Shown here piece after piece: positions 27,043 to 36,586 of a stretch of DNA of 64,000 bases (position 1 is its first letter; the number at the start of each line of letters is the position of its first letter). A program made the position numbers and the translations under genes. This stretch comes from Propionibacterium sp. (lineage in GTDB: Bacteria; Actinomycetota; Actinomycetes; Propionibacteriales; Propionibacteriaceae), in assembly GCA_012517405.1 (NCBI GenBank), contig JAAYVB010000044.1, forward strand, positions 62,001-126,000, in the 5' to 3' direction. The notes beneath the pieces were generated by a model. That model was not told the origin of the DNA. It searched no databases and saw only the letters and a list, made by a program, of their open reading frames with translations.

Positions 27043-27690
27043 ATGGAGTCCCGAGAGCGGTTGGTTACCGCGATGAGTGAGTTGATGTGGGAGCGCGGAT
27101 ATGCGGCGACCAGCCCACGCGAGGTAAGGGAGCGCTCGGGCGTCGGCCAGGGCAGCATGTACCACCATTTCCCGAGCAAACGGGATCTCGCTTTGGCCGC
27201 GCTGCAACGCAACTGCGACGACCTTCTTCCGGCCACCACCGACCTGCTCACCGGGCCAGACGATCCGATGGACAAGATCGCGGCCTATCTGACTCGGCCG
27301 AGACCCGCGCTGAAGGGATGCAAGGTCGGCCGGATGACCCAGGATCCACTGGTCGCCACCGATCCGGGGCTTCTGGCGCCGGTGGCCGACGCCTTCGCCA
27401 CGGTTCATCATCACCTGACAGTGGTGCTGCGCGAAGCGGCCGAGCGGGGTGAGCTCAGCACGGCGGTCGACCCCGAACGGCTGGCCTATCTGCTGTCCGC
27501 GACGATCCAGGGCGGCTATGTCTTGGCCATCGCGGCGCAGGATCCTCGTCCGTACGACGACGCCTGCGCCGGGGCGCTCGAACTGCTGCGCGCATCCGCA
27601 CCACCGGCTCAACGGCACGACGAACCCATCAGCACCACGAACATCCCCGCCGCGGCATCAGCATCGGCGGCAAGCGAGAGGAACGATTGA
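27043..27690 (+). CDS. TetR family transcriptional regulator
   Basis: A 215-residue regulator with an N-terminal TetR DNA-binding domain (RERLVTAMSELMWERGY, TSPREVRERSGVGQGSMYHHF) and a C-terminal domain ending in a low-complexity Ala/Ser tail of about 20 residues. I place the start at the ATG at 27043 because the ATG at 27028 lies inside the operator palindrome. The gap gene starts two bases after its stop codon, so they are probably co-transcribed. Its target may be itself, gap, and the divergent exporter. Confidence 0.87.
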   Translation: MESRERLVTAMSELMWERGYAATSPREVRERSGVGQGSMYHHFPSKRDLALAALQRNCDDLLPATTDLLTGPDDPMDKIAAYLTRPRPALKGCKVGRMTQDPLVATDPGLLAPVADAFATVHHHLTVVLREAAERGELSTAVDPERLAYLLSATIQGGYVLAIAAQDPRPYDDACAGALELLRASAPPAQRHDEPISTTNIPAAASASAASERND

Positions 27691-27691
27691 G

Positions 27692-28696
27692 ATGACAGTT
27701 CGTATCGGAATCAACGGCTTCGGACGAATCGGACGCAGCTATCTGCGTGCGGCACTGGCCAACAAAGCGGACGTCCAGGTGGTCGCCGTCAACGACCTCA
27801 CCGACGCGTCCACGCTGGCGACACTACTGGAGTGGGATTCGATCTCCGGCCACCTCGATGGGGTCAGTGTCGACGGTGACGTGATCACCGTGGGCGCCAA
27901 CCAGATCAAGGTACTGTCCACGGCCGATCCCAGCGCCATTGCGTGGGGGGAGTACGGGGCGGACGTGGTGATCGAATCGACCGGAAGATTCACCGACGGG
28001 GCGAAGGCTCTGGCGCATCTGAGCGGAGGCGCCAAGAAGGTGATCGTCTCGGCCCCCGCCAAGGGAGATGTGCCGACGTTCGTGCTGGGCGTGAACGACG
28101 ACCGGCTTGATCCCACCGCCTCCGACGTGTTCTCGAACGGCTCGTGCACGACCAACTCGCTGGCGCCGCTGGCCAAGGTGCTCAACGACAGCTTCGGCAT
28201 CGAGAGCGGCCTGATGACCACCGTTCATGCCTACACCGGCGATCAGCGGCTGCAGGACGCCCCGCATTCGGACCTTCGCCGAGCCCGTGCCGCAGCGGTC
28301 TCGACCATCCCGACCTCCTCGGGTGCAGCCAAGGCGATCGGCAAGGTGATTCCCGAACTCGATGGACGTCTCACCGGTTTCGCATTGCGCGTGCCCATCC
28401 CGGTTGGTTCCATCACCGACCTGACTGCCGTCCTCACCAAGAGCGCTGACGTGGCCGAGATCAACCAGGCGTTCGCGGACGCCGCCGCGGCCGGCCCGCT
28501 GAAGGGCTACCTGCAGTACTCCGAAGCTCCGCTGGTCTCCGCTGACATCGTCGGCAATCCGCACTCCTCGATCTTCGACGCTCCGCTCACCCAGGTCGTC
28601 GGTCATCAGGTGAAGGTGCTGGGTTGGTACGACAATGAGTGGGGGTTCTCCAACCGGCTGGTCGAGTTCTCCGAACGTATCGGGCAGGCCCTGTAG
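27692..28696 (+). CDS. gap: Type I glyceraldehyde-3-phosphate dehydrogenase
   Basis: The 334-residue protein is full length. It opens VRIGINGFGRIGRSYLRAAL (NAD fold), and has the catalytic Cys152 in SNGSCTTNS, His in TVHAYTGDQ, and WYDNEWGFSNR at the end. The core differs from the usual SASCTTNCLAP in having G before the Ser and Ser in place of the second Cys. That occurs in secondary GAPDH copies, so this may not be the main glycolytic enzyme. GAGAGGA precedes the ATG. It sits behind a TetR gene with a one-base gap, an unusual pairing. Confidence 0.93.
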   Translation: MTVRIGINGFGRIGRSYLRAALANKADVQVVAVNDLTDASTLATLLEWDSISGHLDGVSVDGDVITVGANQIKVLSTADPSAIAWGEYGADVVIESTGRFTDGAKALAHLSGGAKKVIVSAPAKGDVPTFVLGVNDDRLDPTASDVFSNGSCTTNSLAPLAKVLNDSFGIESGLMTTVHAYTGDQRLQDAPHSDLRRARAAAVSTIPTSSGAAKAIGKVIPELDGRLTGFALRVPIPVGSITDLTAVLTKSADVAEINQAFADAAAAGPLKGYLQYSEAPLVSADIVGNPHSSIFDAPLTQVVGHQVKVLGWYDNEWGFSNRLVEFSERIGQAL

Positions 28697-28717
28697 GGTC
28701 TGCCGTGAGGAGCATCC

Positions 28718-29326
28718 GTGAGCAGTAATTCTGCTGGCATCCCGCGCGTTGCCGTGCTGGGTACGGCGAGCGGCCTGATCTTGATGGCCTTCTTCACGGT
28801 TCTGTGGGGATCTTGGTCGCTTGTCGGATTGTCGGGCCCGCTCGCCGTCGCAGTCATCGTTGCCTTCTCGAGCCTCGGGGTGGTCTTCGTCGTGGAGGGC
28901 GTCCGCCTGCTGCTGATCCTCCGGCGATTCCCGACGATCGACACCGCGTCGCGCCGAGCGCAGACCAAGCGCATCGGCTTGCGGTTCGGCATCATCTTCG
29001 GGATCGAAGGCGTGCTGATCGGCGCGGCGAGCGGCCTGCTGGCCACGGCCGGGTTGTCGGATTACCTCAACCCGGTGATCGCGCTGATCGTCGGGCTGCA
29101 TTTCATCCCGCTGGCGAGGGTGTTCGAGCGCACGATCGACTACTACATCGCCGGATGGGTCGTGATCGTGGCGATCACCGGAATCTGTCTCCTCGCCTTC
29201 AGCGGGACTCCCGTCTACACGGTGTGGACGATGGTCTCGCTGGCCACGGCCTGTGGCACGAGCGCCTACGGCATCTACATGCGCCAACTGTCGAGGCGTC
29301 TGCGTGGTGAGCGGGCGGCAAGTTGA
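28718..29326 (+). CDS. Small multi-helix membrane protein of unknown function
   Basis: A 202-residue protein with about six hydrophobic helices (residues 12-30, 36-60, 85-105, 110-130, 140-160 and 165-185). A cytoplasmic loop between helices two and three carries SRRAQTKRIG. The order resembles uncharacterised DUF7010-like proteins. I see no catalytic or transport motif. The GTG start has GAGGAG eight bases before it, and the gene follows gap by 21 bases in the same direction, so it may share its transcript. Confidence 0.7.
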   Translation: MSSNSAGIPRVAVLGTASGLILMAFFTVLWGSWSLVGLSGPLAVAVIVAFSSLGVVFVVEGVRLLLILRRFPTIDTASRRAQTKRIGLRFGIIFGIEGVLIGAASGLLATAGLSDYLNPVIALIVGLHFIPLARVFERTIDYYIAGWVVIVAITGICLLAFSGTPVYTVWTMVSLATACGTSAYGIYMRQLSRRLRGERAAS

Positions 29327-29486
29327 GGCTGCGGGAACGGACAGCTCGCGGGGACACTCTCAGGCACTCCACAGCCAGCGGCAACCGGATCGGCTGCACC
29401 CGGCACGTACGGTAGTTGACAACGCAATTACACATCCGAACCTGCGGCGTACAGCTCGCCGTCGCCAACCTCTCTGGAGGCACGAC

Positions 29487-29966
29487 ATGACCCCATCGGC
29501 TGCATTCACCAAGCGCGTCCGCTACGGCGCGGCAGTCGCCGGCCTGGCCGGCATTCTTGTTTTCGCCGGCTGCTCGGCCGAGACCGACGCCAGCGAAGAG
29601 ACCCCGGCCGCCGCGACGTCCGAATCGTCCAGCACCTCGACGGCCCGAACCACGGCGGCGTCCACCGGCAAGTATGCCGATGGCACCTACACGGCGTCCG
29701 GCTCGTATCAGACCCCCGAGACCGTCGAGACGATCAGCGTCACCCTCACGTTGGACAATGACGTGATCACCGAGGTGAACGTCATCGGCGATCCCCAAGC
29801 GCGCGAGACTCAGCAGTACCAGGGCCAGTTCATCGGAGGCATCTCCGATGTGGTCGTCGGCAAGAACATCGACGAGATCTCGGTCAGCCGCGTTGCCGGC
29901 TCCTCGCTGACCAGCAAGGGATTCAACTCCGCGGTGGACAAGATCAAGTCGGAAGCCTCATCCTGA
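29487..29966 (+). CDS. FMN-binding domain lipoprotein
   Basis: The 159-residue precursor has a basic N-terminus, a hydrophobic stretch and the lipobox FAGC (Cys at about 28). A Ser/Thr/Ala-rich linker (about 30-60) and an FMN-binding domain follow. The domain has YADGTYTASGSY near its start, and the site for covalent flavin near GSSLTSKGFNSAV at its end, where the Thr/Ser would be the ApbE target. It would carry FMN outside the membrane. CTGGAGG precedes the ATG. Its stop overlaps the start of the apbE remnant, so they were one operon. Confidence 0.85.
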   Translation: MTPSAAFTKRVRYGAAVAGLAGILVFAGCSAETDASEETPAAATSESSSTSTARTTAASTGKYADGTYTASGSYQTPETVETISVTLTLDNDVITEVNVIGDPQARETQQYQGQFIGGISDVVVGKNIDEISVSRVAGSSLTSKGFNSAVDKIKSEASS

Positions 29967-30440
29967 TGCCCGAGCAGTGGCGGTTCGAGGCCATCGGCAC
30001 CCGGTGGGAGATCGAGACCGTCCGCCCGCTGCAGCCCGGCGAACGTGCCCGCATCACGCGGCTGATCGACCAGTTCGACCGGGAATGGTCACGTTTCCGG
30101 TCTGATTCGATAGTCAGCCGGCTGGCCGTTTCGGGCGGCGAGACGGCCGCACCACCGGACGCCGCCGCGATGCTCGATGTCTTCCGCGAACTGTCAGCGG
30201 CCACCCGGGGCGCGGTCAACCCACTGATAGGGGAGAGCCTGGCCCGGCGCGGCTACGACGCGTCCTATTCGTTCGTGGACACCGGGCCGATTGCCGCACC
30301 GCCCGATTGGACGACGGCCCTCACCTGGGACGACGGCCTGCTCCGCCTCGCCCAGCCCGCTGTGATCGACGTCGGAGCGCTCGGCAAGGGCCGCCTGGTC
30401 GATCTGATCAGCGCCGCCGTCTCTTCCATCACCGACGGGC
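29966..30440 (+). pseudogene. apbE: ApbE FAD:protein FMN transferase, N-terminal part only
   Basis: The first 158 residues follow ApbE: EAIGTRWEIE, FDREWSRFRSDSIVSRL, VNPLIGESLARRGYD, and VIDVGALGKGRLVDLI, the conserved start of the catalytic half. At about 30440, just after SSITDGP, the family match ends and another gene's sequence begins in a different frame. The C-terminal half with the metal-binding and flavin-transfer residues is lost. The frame runs on to 30697 but encodes nonsense. ApbE normally attaches FMN to proteins such as the lipoprotein just upstream. Confidence 0.8.
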
Positions 30441-30443
30441 CGC

Positions 30444-31376
30444 CTGGGGGACGCCGCCTGGCAGATGCTGAGCGCCTCCCCGTTCGTCTTCCTCGCCACC
30501 TTCATGCTGACCGAGCCGCTCACCACGGCTCCGCGGCGCTGGCAGCAACTCGTGGTGGCCGGCGTCGTGGGGCTGGCCGCAGGCTGGCCCATTCCGGTTG
30601 GCTACCTGACGCTCGGTCAAGAACGGGCACTGCTGATCGGCAATCTGGTGGCCTTCATCTTGTGCGTCCGCGGCTCGTTGCGCCTCAGCCTCACTGACCG
30701 CGGCTGGTTGACGCCGACGATTCAAGAACTCGTCTTCACCGTCGATGACCGGCTCCGTTTCGAGGCGGGACAGTACCTCGAATTGGAGGTACCGCATCCC
30801 CATCCGGACTCCCGCGGTACTCGGCGTCCATTCAGCATCGTCTCGGCACCTGAGGACCTGCCGACACTGCGGATCGCCTACCGCGACGGCGCGCAACCAC
30901 GAAGCAGCTTCAAGACCGCGCTGGCCGATGTGGAACGCGGCGGGCTGCTGCACGCCACCGGCGTGTGGAGTGACTTCCTGCTGCCCGCAGATGCGCGCCG
31001 CCCGATCCTGCTGCTGGCCGGTGGTATCGGGATCACGCCCTTCATTTCGCAGCTGCGGCACCTGGCAGCTTCCGGACAGACCCGTGACATCGTCCTGGTC
31101 TATGTGGTCTCGGACCCCGCGATCGCCTTCCGTGACGAGATCGCGGCGACCGGCATTGCGACCGTCGTCTTCGCCCAGCAGGCTCCGGACGAGCTGCCCG
31201 CAGGCTGGACACTCGCCCCATCGGCCCGCATCGACGGCGAATCGTTGCTGGCGGCGGTGCCCGACCTGAGCTCCCGAGATGCCTACGTCTCCGGCCCGCC
31301 GCGGCTCATCGCCGACCTCACGCCGTCCCTGCGCGGCGCGCGCACACTGACGACCGACGCGTTCGCCGGCTACTGA
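30444..31376 (+). pseudogene. NqrB/RnfD-like membrane ferredoxin-NADP reductase, 5'-truncated
   Basis: The surviving part starts LGDAAWQMLSASPFV in the last third of an NqrB-like membrane domain. It has three more helices and the conserved TEPLTTAPRRWQQ, where the flavin site would be. A complete ferredoxin-NADP reductase module follows, with RRPFSIVSAP (FAD binding) and LAGGIGITPF (NADP binding). The first several helices are missing, deleted together with the end of apbE. An ATG at 30465 opens a 303-residue product that could still be made but would lack most of the membrane domain. It once passed electrons from NAD(P)H through the membrane to the FMN lipoprotein. Confidence 0.75.
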
Positions 31377-31419
31377 GCTGCTGGGAGTCGCTCAAGGACG
31401 AAGTGTCGGCACCGATGGC

Positions 31420-31425
31420 TACCAT
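31420..31425 (+). promoter_or_regulatory. -10 element of recQ (leaderless)
   Basis: TACCAT stands six bases before the ATG at 31432, with no purine-rich ribosome site between. Confidence 0.5.
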
Positions 31426-31431
31426 GGCCCC

Positions 31432-33270
31432 ATGCCTGATCTTTCCCCACTCGACGTGCTGCGGACCACGTTCGGGTACGACGAATTCCGGGGTGACCAG
31501 GCGCAGGTGATCGACCATGTCATCGCCGGCGGTGACGCGATCGTGTTGATGCCCACCGGAGGCGGCAAGTCGCTGTGCTACCAGATTCCGGCGATGGTGC
31601 GCACCGGGGTGGGCGTGGTGATCTCCCCGCTGATCGCGCTGATGCACGACCAGGTCAGCGCGCTGGAGAGCCTCGGCGTACGCGCCGGATTCCTCAACTC
31701 CACCCAGAGCTACGACGAGCAGCAGGCCACCGAGCAGCGCGCGCTCAACGGCGAGCTCGACCTGCTGTACCTCGCCCCCGAACGCCTCGACCTGCCGCGA
31801 ACCCGGGAGTTCTTCGACCGGCTCGCGATCTCGCTCTTCGCCATCGACGAGGCGCACTGCGTCTCCCAATGGGGCCACGACTTTCGTCCGGAGTACCTGA
31901 AGCTGTCGGTGCTGGGCGAACGCTGGCCCGGCGTGCCGCGAATCGCGCTGACCGCGACCGCCACCACCGCCACCCGTCACGAGATCGCCGAACGGCTCGG
32001 CCTGCAACAAGCCCGCACCTTCGTGGCCAGCTTCGACCGCCCCAACATCAGCTACCGCATCGAGACCAAGCAGCAACCGCTGAAACAGCTGATCTCGCTG
32101 ATCCGCGCCGAGCACGTTGGCGATGCCGGCATCGTCTACTGCCTCAGCCGCAAGTCGGTCGAGGCGACCGCAGCGGCCCTGGTCAGGGAGGGGATCGAGG
32201 CGCTGCCGTACCATGCCGGGCTTCCGGGGCCGGTACGTTCGGCCAATCAGTCCCGGTTCTTGCGCGACGACGGCGTGGTGATGGTGGCGACCATCGCCTT
32301 CGGGATGGGAATCGACAAGCCCGATGTCCGCTTCGTCGCCCATCTCGACCTGCCGCGCAGCATCGAGGGGTACTACCAGGAGACCGGGCGGGCCGGACGC
32401 GACGGCCTGCCGGCGACCGCGTGGATGGCCTACGGGATGGCCGACATCGTGCAGCAGCGTCAGTTGATCGAGGGTTCGGACGGCGATTCCGCGCACAAGC
32501 GCCTGCTCGGCCAGCACCTGGACGCGATGCTCGGGCTGTGCGAGACGCTGCGCTGCCGTCGTCAACTGATGCTGGAGTACTTCGGTGAAGCCAGTGAGCC
32601 ATGCGGCAACTGCGACACCTGCCTGGATCCGCCCACACCCTGGGACGGCACCGTCGCCACTCAGAAACTGCTGTCCACCGTGGTGCGGCTCAAGCGCGAA
32701 CGCAATCAGCGCTTCGGTGCCGGCCAGCTCATCGATATCCTGCTGGGCAGGCGGACACCACGCGTCGAACAGTGGCATCACGACCAGTTGAGCACCTTCG
32801 GGATCGGCACCGAACTCACCGATCTGCAGTGGCGGGCCGTGGTGCGTCAGCTGCTGGCCGCCGGACTGCTCGGCGTCTCCGCCGATGGACACCAGACCCT
32901 GGAGCCTACCCAGGCCTCGTGGGCGGTGCTACGCGGGCAGCGCTCCGTCGCGCTGCGACACGATGCGATCACCCGTGCAGGAGCTGCGAAGAAGCGCAAG
33001 GACAGCACCAGAACCGGCTCACGAGCATCGGCGGTCGACGACCTGGTGGCCGGAGATCGGGAACTGTTCGAACAGCTGCGCGCCTGGCGGGCCGAAACGG
33101 CGCGAGCAGCGTCCGTTCCGGCGTATGTGGTCTTTCCCGATGCCACGCTGGCGGCGATCGCACAACGCCGTCCCGACTCGTTGGACGGACTGTTCGCCAT
33201 CAGCGGCGTAGGTGCCAAGAAGCTGGAATCCTACGGCGAGGCCGTCCTGCAAGTGATCAGTGCAGGCTGA
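31432..33270 (+). CDS. recQ: ATP-dependent DNA helicase RecQ
   Basis: The 612-residue helicase unwinds DNA 3' to 5' in recombination and fork repair. It has motif 0/I ([19 protein letters not shown] with K46), the DEAH box at 139-142 ([17 protein letters not shown] is the RecQ-specific aromatic loop), and motif [12 protein letters not shown]. The zinc-binding domain has cysteines in the CRR, CGNCDTC region (about 375-400). A winged helix (about 410-500) and a C-terminal HRDC domain (about 535-610) complete it. This is the full RecQ layout. The ATG at 31432 has a -10 element just upstream and no Shine-Dalgarno sequence. Confidence 0.95.
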   Translation: MPDLSPLDVLRTTFGYDEFRGDQAQVIDHVIAGGDAIVLMPTGGGKSLCYQIPAMVRTGVGVVISPLIALMHDQVSALESLGVRAGFLNSTQSYDEQQATEQRALNGELDLLYLAPERLDLPRTREFFDRLAISLFAIDEAHCVSQWGHDFRPEYLKLSVLGERWPGVPRIALTATATTATRHEIAERLGLQQARTFVASFDRPNISYRIETKQQPLKQLISLIRAEHVGDAGIVYCLSRKSVEATAAALVREGIEALPYHAGLPGPVRSANQSRFLRDDGVVMVATIAFGMGIDKPDVRFVAHLDLPRSIEGYYQETGRAGRDGLPATAWMAYGMADIVQQRQLIEGSDGDSAHKRLLGQHLDAMLGLCETLRCRRQLMLEYFGEASEPCGNCDTCLDPPTPWDGTVATQKLLSTVVRLKRERNQRFGAGQLIDILLGRRTPRVEQWHHDQLSTFGIGTELTDLQWRAVVRQLLAAGLLGVSADGHQTLEPTQASWAVLRGQRSVALRHDAITRAGAAKKRKDSTRTGSRASAVDDLVAGDRELFEQLRAWRAETARAASVPAYVVFPDATLAAIAQRRPDSLDGLFAISGVGAKKLESYGEAVLQVISAG

Positions 33271-33320
33271 GACTTGCCGATCCGGCTCGAATCGCCACGG
33301 CCCTGCGACATACTGAGGCG

Positions 33321-34187
33321 ATGACCACGAACAAACCCAAGCTGCTCGCGCCACTGCTGCGCTGCCCGAACGGTCCGGTCGATGCCCGCGATTTCAACCC
33401 GGATGCCAAGCCCGGATACCCCAATGGCAAGGACAAGGACGGCGACGACCTGCGCACCGAACTCGAGCCGCTGCTCGACGACCTGCAGGAGCGCCTGTTC
33501 GCCGCCGGCACCAGAAGTCCCCAGGCCCCGCGGGTGCTGCTCATTCTGCAAGGCCTCGACACTGCGGGCAAGGGCGGCACGATCCGGCACGTCATCGGCA
33601 TGATGGATCCGCAAGGGGTCCACATTCACTCCTTCAAGAGGCCGACCGCCGAAGAACTGGCCCACGATTTCTTGTGGCGCATCGAGCGGGAACTGCCACG
33701 CAGCGGTCAGGTGGGCATCTTCGACCGCTCGCATTACGAGGACGTGCTCATCCAGCGCGTCGACCATCTCGCCCCGCCCGAGGAGATCGAGCGCCGCTAC
33801 GGGGCCATCAATGATTTCGAGGCCAAGCTGATCGCTTCGGGCACCGTGATCGTCAAGTGCTTTCTCACCATCTCCCGGGGTGAGCAGAAGCAGCGTCTGG
33901 CCGAACGACTGACCAATCCCGAGAAGTACTACAAGTACAACCCGGGCGATCTCGACGTCGCCTTGAAGTGGGAGTCCTACATGGACGCCTACTCGATCGC
34001 GCTGACCCGATGCAATACGGACGCAGCCCCCTGGTTCGTGGTGCCGGCCAACCGTAAGTGGTACCGCAACTGGGCAATCACGAATCTGATCATCGAGGCG
34101 CTCGGCAGCCTGAACCTCGGCTGGCCGGCGGCCAACTTCGACGTGAAAGCCGAACGCCAGCGGCTGGAGGCCCTGCCGTCGAAGTAG
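33321..34187 (+). CDS. ppk2: PPK2 family polyphosphate kinase
   Basis: The 288-residue protein moves phosphate between polyphosphate and nucleotides. Walker A GLDTAGKGG (K84), Walker B-like GIFDRSHYEDVL, the lid SRGEQKQRLAERL with its arginines, and APWFVVPANRKWYRNW near the end are all present. One PPK2 domain is present, so the enzyme should act on NDP or NMP with polyphosphate as donor. The class cannot be fixed by eye. It follows recQ by 50 bases. The ATG at 33321 has a short TGAGG before it. Confidence 0.93.
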   Translation: MTTNKPKLLAPLLRCPNGPVDARDFNPDAKPGYPNGKDKDGDDLRTELEPLLDDLQERLFAAGTRSPQAPRVLLILQGLDTAGKGGTIRHVIGMMDPQGVHIHSFKRPTAEELAHDFLWRIERELPRSGQVGIFDRSHYEDVLIQRVDHLAPPEEIERRYGAINDFEAKLIASGTVIVKCFLTISRGEQKQRLAERLTNPEKYYKYNPGDLDVALKWESYMDAYSIALTRCNTDAAPWFVVPANRKWYRNWAITNLIIEALGSLNLGWPAANFDVKAERQRLEALPSK

Positions 34188-34301
34188 CCCGACCCCACCC
34201 CTCCCGGCGGTCGTCGCCTCCGGACAAGCGGATAGGCTACCTGATAGAAGGCCTTGCTCCGCCGGGCGGGGTCCACTGCCCCGAGGAGGACAAGGACGGA
34301 T

Positions 34302-35273
34302 ATGACGTACGACGTTGTGAAGATCGGGATCGTGGGAATGGGTCATGTGGGCCCACATGCTGCGAGTGCTCTCATCAACTGGGGCGTCGCGGATGTGATC
34401 TACGTCAGCGACATCGACGAGAAGAAGGCCCAGGCCGAGCAGCTGGATCTGATGGACTCGACGGCGTTCCTGCCCCGGCCGACACGAGTGATCAGCGTCG
34501 GTGCCGACTACGAGGTCCTTGCTCGCGCCGACGTCATCATCAATGCCGCCGGTGACATCACCAAGGTGGCCACCAACCGGGACGGCGAGCTCTACGGAAC
34601 GACCGACATCGCGCGAACCTTCGTCGGGAGGATCGCCGCAGCGGGGTTCGAGGGCTTCTGGATCAACGTCTCGAATCCCTGCGACGTGGTGACGCGGCTC
34701 GTCCACGAGCTGTCCGGGCTGCCCTCCAATCACGTCCTCGGCACGGGCACCTCACTGGATTCGGCGCGGCTGCGGCGCGCCATCTCCCAACGAACCGGTC
34801 TGTCCATCCAGTCCATCGACGCCTACATGCTCGGTGAGCACGGCGCAAGCGAGGTTGCCGCGTTCTCCCAGGTGTCCATCGCGGGTAAGCCGTTGGCCGA
34901 ACTGGCCGTCGAACGGCCGGGACGATTCGGCTTCAGCGGGGACGACGTGGAGCGCGACGGGCTCAACGGCGGCTACGACATCTACAACACCAAGCACTGC
35001 ACCGAATACGGCATCGGCGCCGCGGCTGCGCGGCTCGCCGCCGCCATCGTCCGCGGGGAGCGGACGGTACTGCCTGCGTCGGTGTACCTGTGCGGGCAGT
35101 ACGGCCAGTCCGGCTTCTACATCTCGACACCAGCCGTGATCGGGGCCGACGGTGTCGAGGACATCTACGAGCTTCGTCTCACCGACACCGAGCGCGAACG
35201 CTTCCTCGCCTCGTGCGACAAGGTGAAGCACAACTACGAACTGGTTCGCGAACACGCCGCTCGCGCGTCCTGA
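34302..35273 (+). CDS. ldh: L-lactate / L-2-hydroxyacid dehydrogenase
   Basis: A 323-residue NAD-dependent enzyme of the LDH/MDH fold. It opens VKIGIVGMGHVGPHAASAL and has VSNPCDVVTRL, GTGTSLDSARLRRAI and catalytic His180 in MLGEHG. The substrate loop (INAAGDITKVATNRDGE region) is unlike ordinary LDH, and the C-terminal third (TEYGIGAAAARLAAAI, YISTPAVIG) resembles L-2-hydroxyisocaproate dehydrogenase. It may therefore reduce larger 2-oxoacids. GAGGAGGA before the ATG is a strong ribosome site, and TAGGCT (34233-34238) is a likely -10. Its strand and spacing make it a single-gene unit. Confidence 0.87.
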   Translation: MTYDVVKIGIVGMGHVGPHAASALINWGVADVIYVSDIDEKKAQAEQLDLMDSTAFLPRPTRVISVGADYEVLARADVIINAAGDITKVATNRDGELYGTTDIARTFVGRIAAAGFEGFWINVSNPCDVVTRLVHELSGLPSNHVLGTGTSLDSARLRRAISQRTGLSIQSIDAYMLGEHGASEVAAFSQVSIAGKPLAELAVERPGRFGFSGDDVERDGLNGGYDIYNTKHCTEYGIGAAAARLAAAIVRGERTVLPASVYLCGQYGQSGFYISTPAVIGADGVEDIYELRLTDTERERFLASCDKVKHNYELVREHAARAS

Positions 35274-35300
35274 CCGGGCCGCGCCGCACCGCCACCAGGC

Positions 35301-36530
35301 TCAGAGCCCCGCCAGCCGGGACGCAGCCTCACGCAGCACGTCCTCACGCTTGCAGAACGCGAAACGCAGCAGCGAACGGTACTGCGCAACGTGCTCGGGC
35401 TGCACGAAAGCCGAAACCGGCACCCCGACCACACCCACCAGCTCGGGCAACCGACGGGCCAACTGGGTGGCGTCCTCGAAGCCCACCGCTGCGGTGTCGA
35501 CCAGCACGTAGTAGGCCCCCGCGGGTGAGAACACCTGGAAACCGGCCTGCTGCAGCCCGTCGATGAGAATGGTGCGTTTGCGCTGCAGATTCGAGGCGAT
35601 GGACGCGTAGAAGTCGTTCCTCAACCGCAGGCCGGTCGCAATCGCCGGTTGGAAGGGCGCCCCATTGACGAAGGTCAGGTACTGCTTGACCGTCAGGATG
35701 GCGGTGATGACGTCGGCGGGGGCCACCACCCAGCCGATCTTCCAGCCCGTGGTCGAGAACGTCTTGCCGGCCGATGAGATCGTGATGGTGCGCTCGGTCG
35801 CGCCCGGCAAGGTGGCGACAGGAACGTGGCGGGCACCATCGAAGACCAGATGCTCGTAGACCTCGTCGGTCACGATGAACGCGTTGTGCCGATGTGCCAG
35901 GTCGACGATGTGCTGCAGGGTCTCAGCGGGAAACACTGCACCGGTCGGGTTGTTCGGGTCATTGACGATGATCAACCGGGTCTTGTCGGTGACCACCGTG
36001 TCGAGTTCGTCCAGATCGGGCTGAAAATCCGGTGCCCGCAGCGCCACGGTGACGTGCCTGCCGCCGGCCAGACCGATGACCGCGGCATAGGCATCGTAGA
36101 AGGGTTCGAAGGTGACCACCTCGTCGCCCGGTTCCACCAGCGCCAGGACGGTGGCGGCAATGGCCTCGGTTGCACCGGCGGTGACCAGGATCTCGGTGCC
36201 CGGATCGGCCTCCAGACCATAGAAGCGCTGCTGGTGCTCGCCGATCGCCGCACGTAGGTCGGGTTCGCCGCGGCCGGGGGAGTACTGGTTGATGCCGGCG
36301 TCGATGGCTGCCTTCGCCGCGTCCAGCACCTGTTGGGGGCCGTCCTCGTCCGGGAATCCCTGACCCAGGTTGATGGCGCCGAGTTGCCTGGCCAGCATGG
36401 TCATCTCGGTGAAGATGGTGGTGGACAGGCGACCGTCTGTGCCGAGCAATCCGGCGTAGGCAGCGGTCCGCTGCCAGGGACCGGCGAGGTCGGGTTGGAC
36501 GCTGAGACTCGATGACAATGGGCTGGACAT
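35301..36530 (-). CDS. Class I/II PLP-dependent aminotransferase
   Basis: The 409-residue protein has the fold-type I layout: INLGQGFPDEDGP, the PLP-contacting NPNNPTGAV and VTDEVYEHL, Lys256 in SSAGKTFSTTGWKIGW, and a C-terminal RFAFCKRED Arg that binds the substrate carboxylate. It belongs to the group with kynurenine/glutamine transaminases and methionine or succinyl-DAP aminotransferases. Exact substrate is not readable. The ATG at 36530 follows GAGGAA, and the minus-strand TAGACT at 36563-36558 is a probable -10. It diverges from the truncated metQ, which makes a sulphur amino acid role plausible. Confidence 0.88.
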   Translation of the reverse strand: MSSPLSSSLSVQPDLAGPWQRTAAYAGLLGTDGRLSTTIFTEMTMLARQLGAINLGQGFPDEDGPQQVLDAAKAAIDAGINQYSPGRGEPDLRAAIGEHQQRFYGLEADPGTEILVTAGATEAIAATVLALVEPGDEVVTFEPFYDAYAAVIGLAGGRHVTVALRAPDFQPDLDELDTVVTDKTRLIIVNDPNNPTGAVFPAETLQHIVDLAHRHNAFIVTDEVYEHLVFDGARHVPVATLPGATERTITISSAGKTFSTTGWKIGWVVAPADVITAILTVKQYLTFVNGAPFQPAIATGLRLRNDFYASIASNLQRKRTILIDGLQQAGFQVFSPAGAYYVLVDTAAVGFEDATQLARRLPELVGVVGVPVSAFVQPEHVAQYRSLLRFAFCKREDVLREAASRLAGL

Positions 36531-36586
36531 GATTCCTCTGATCGGTTCCGGCAAGTCTATCGAGGCCGGGCAGGCATCAGCACACC

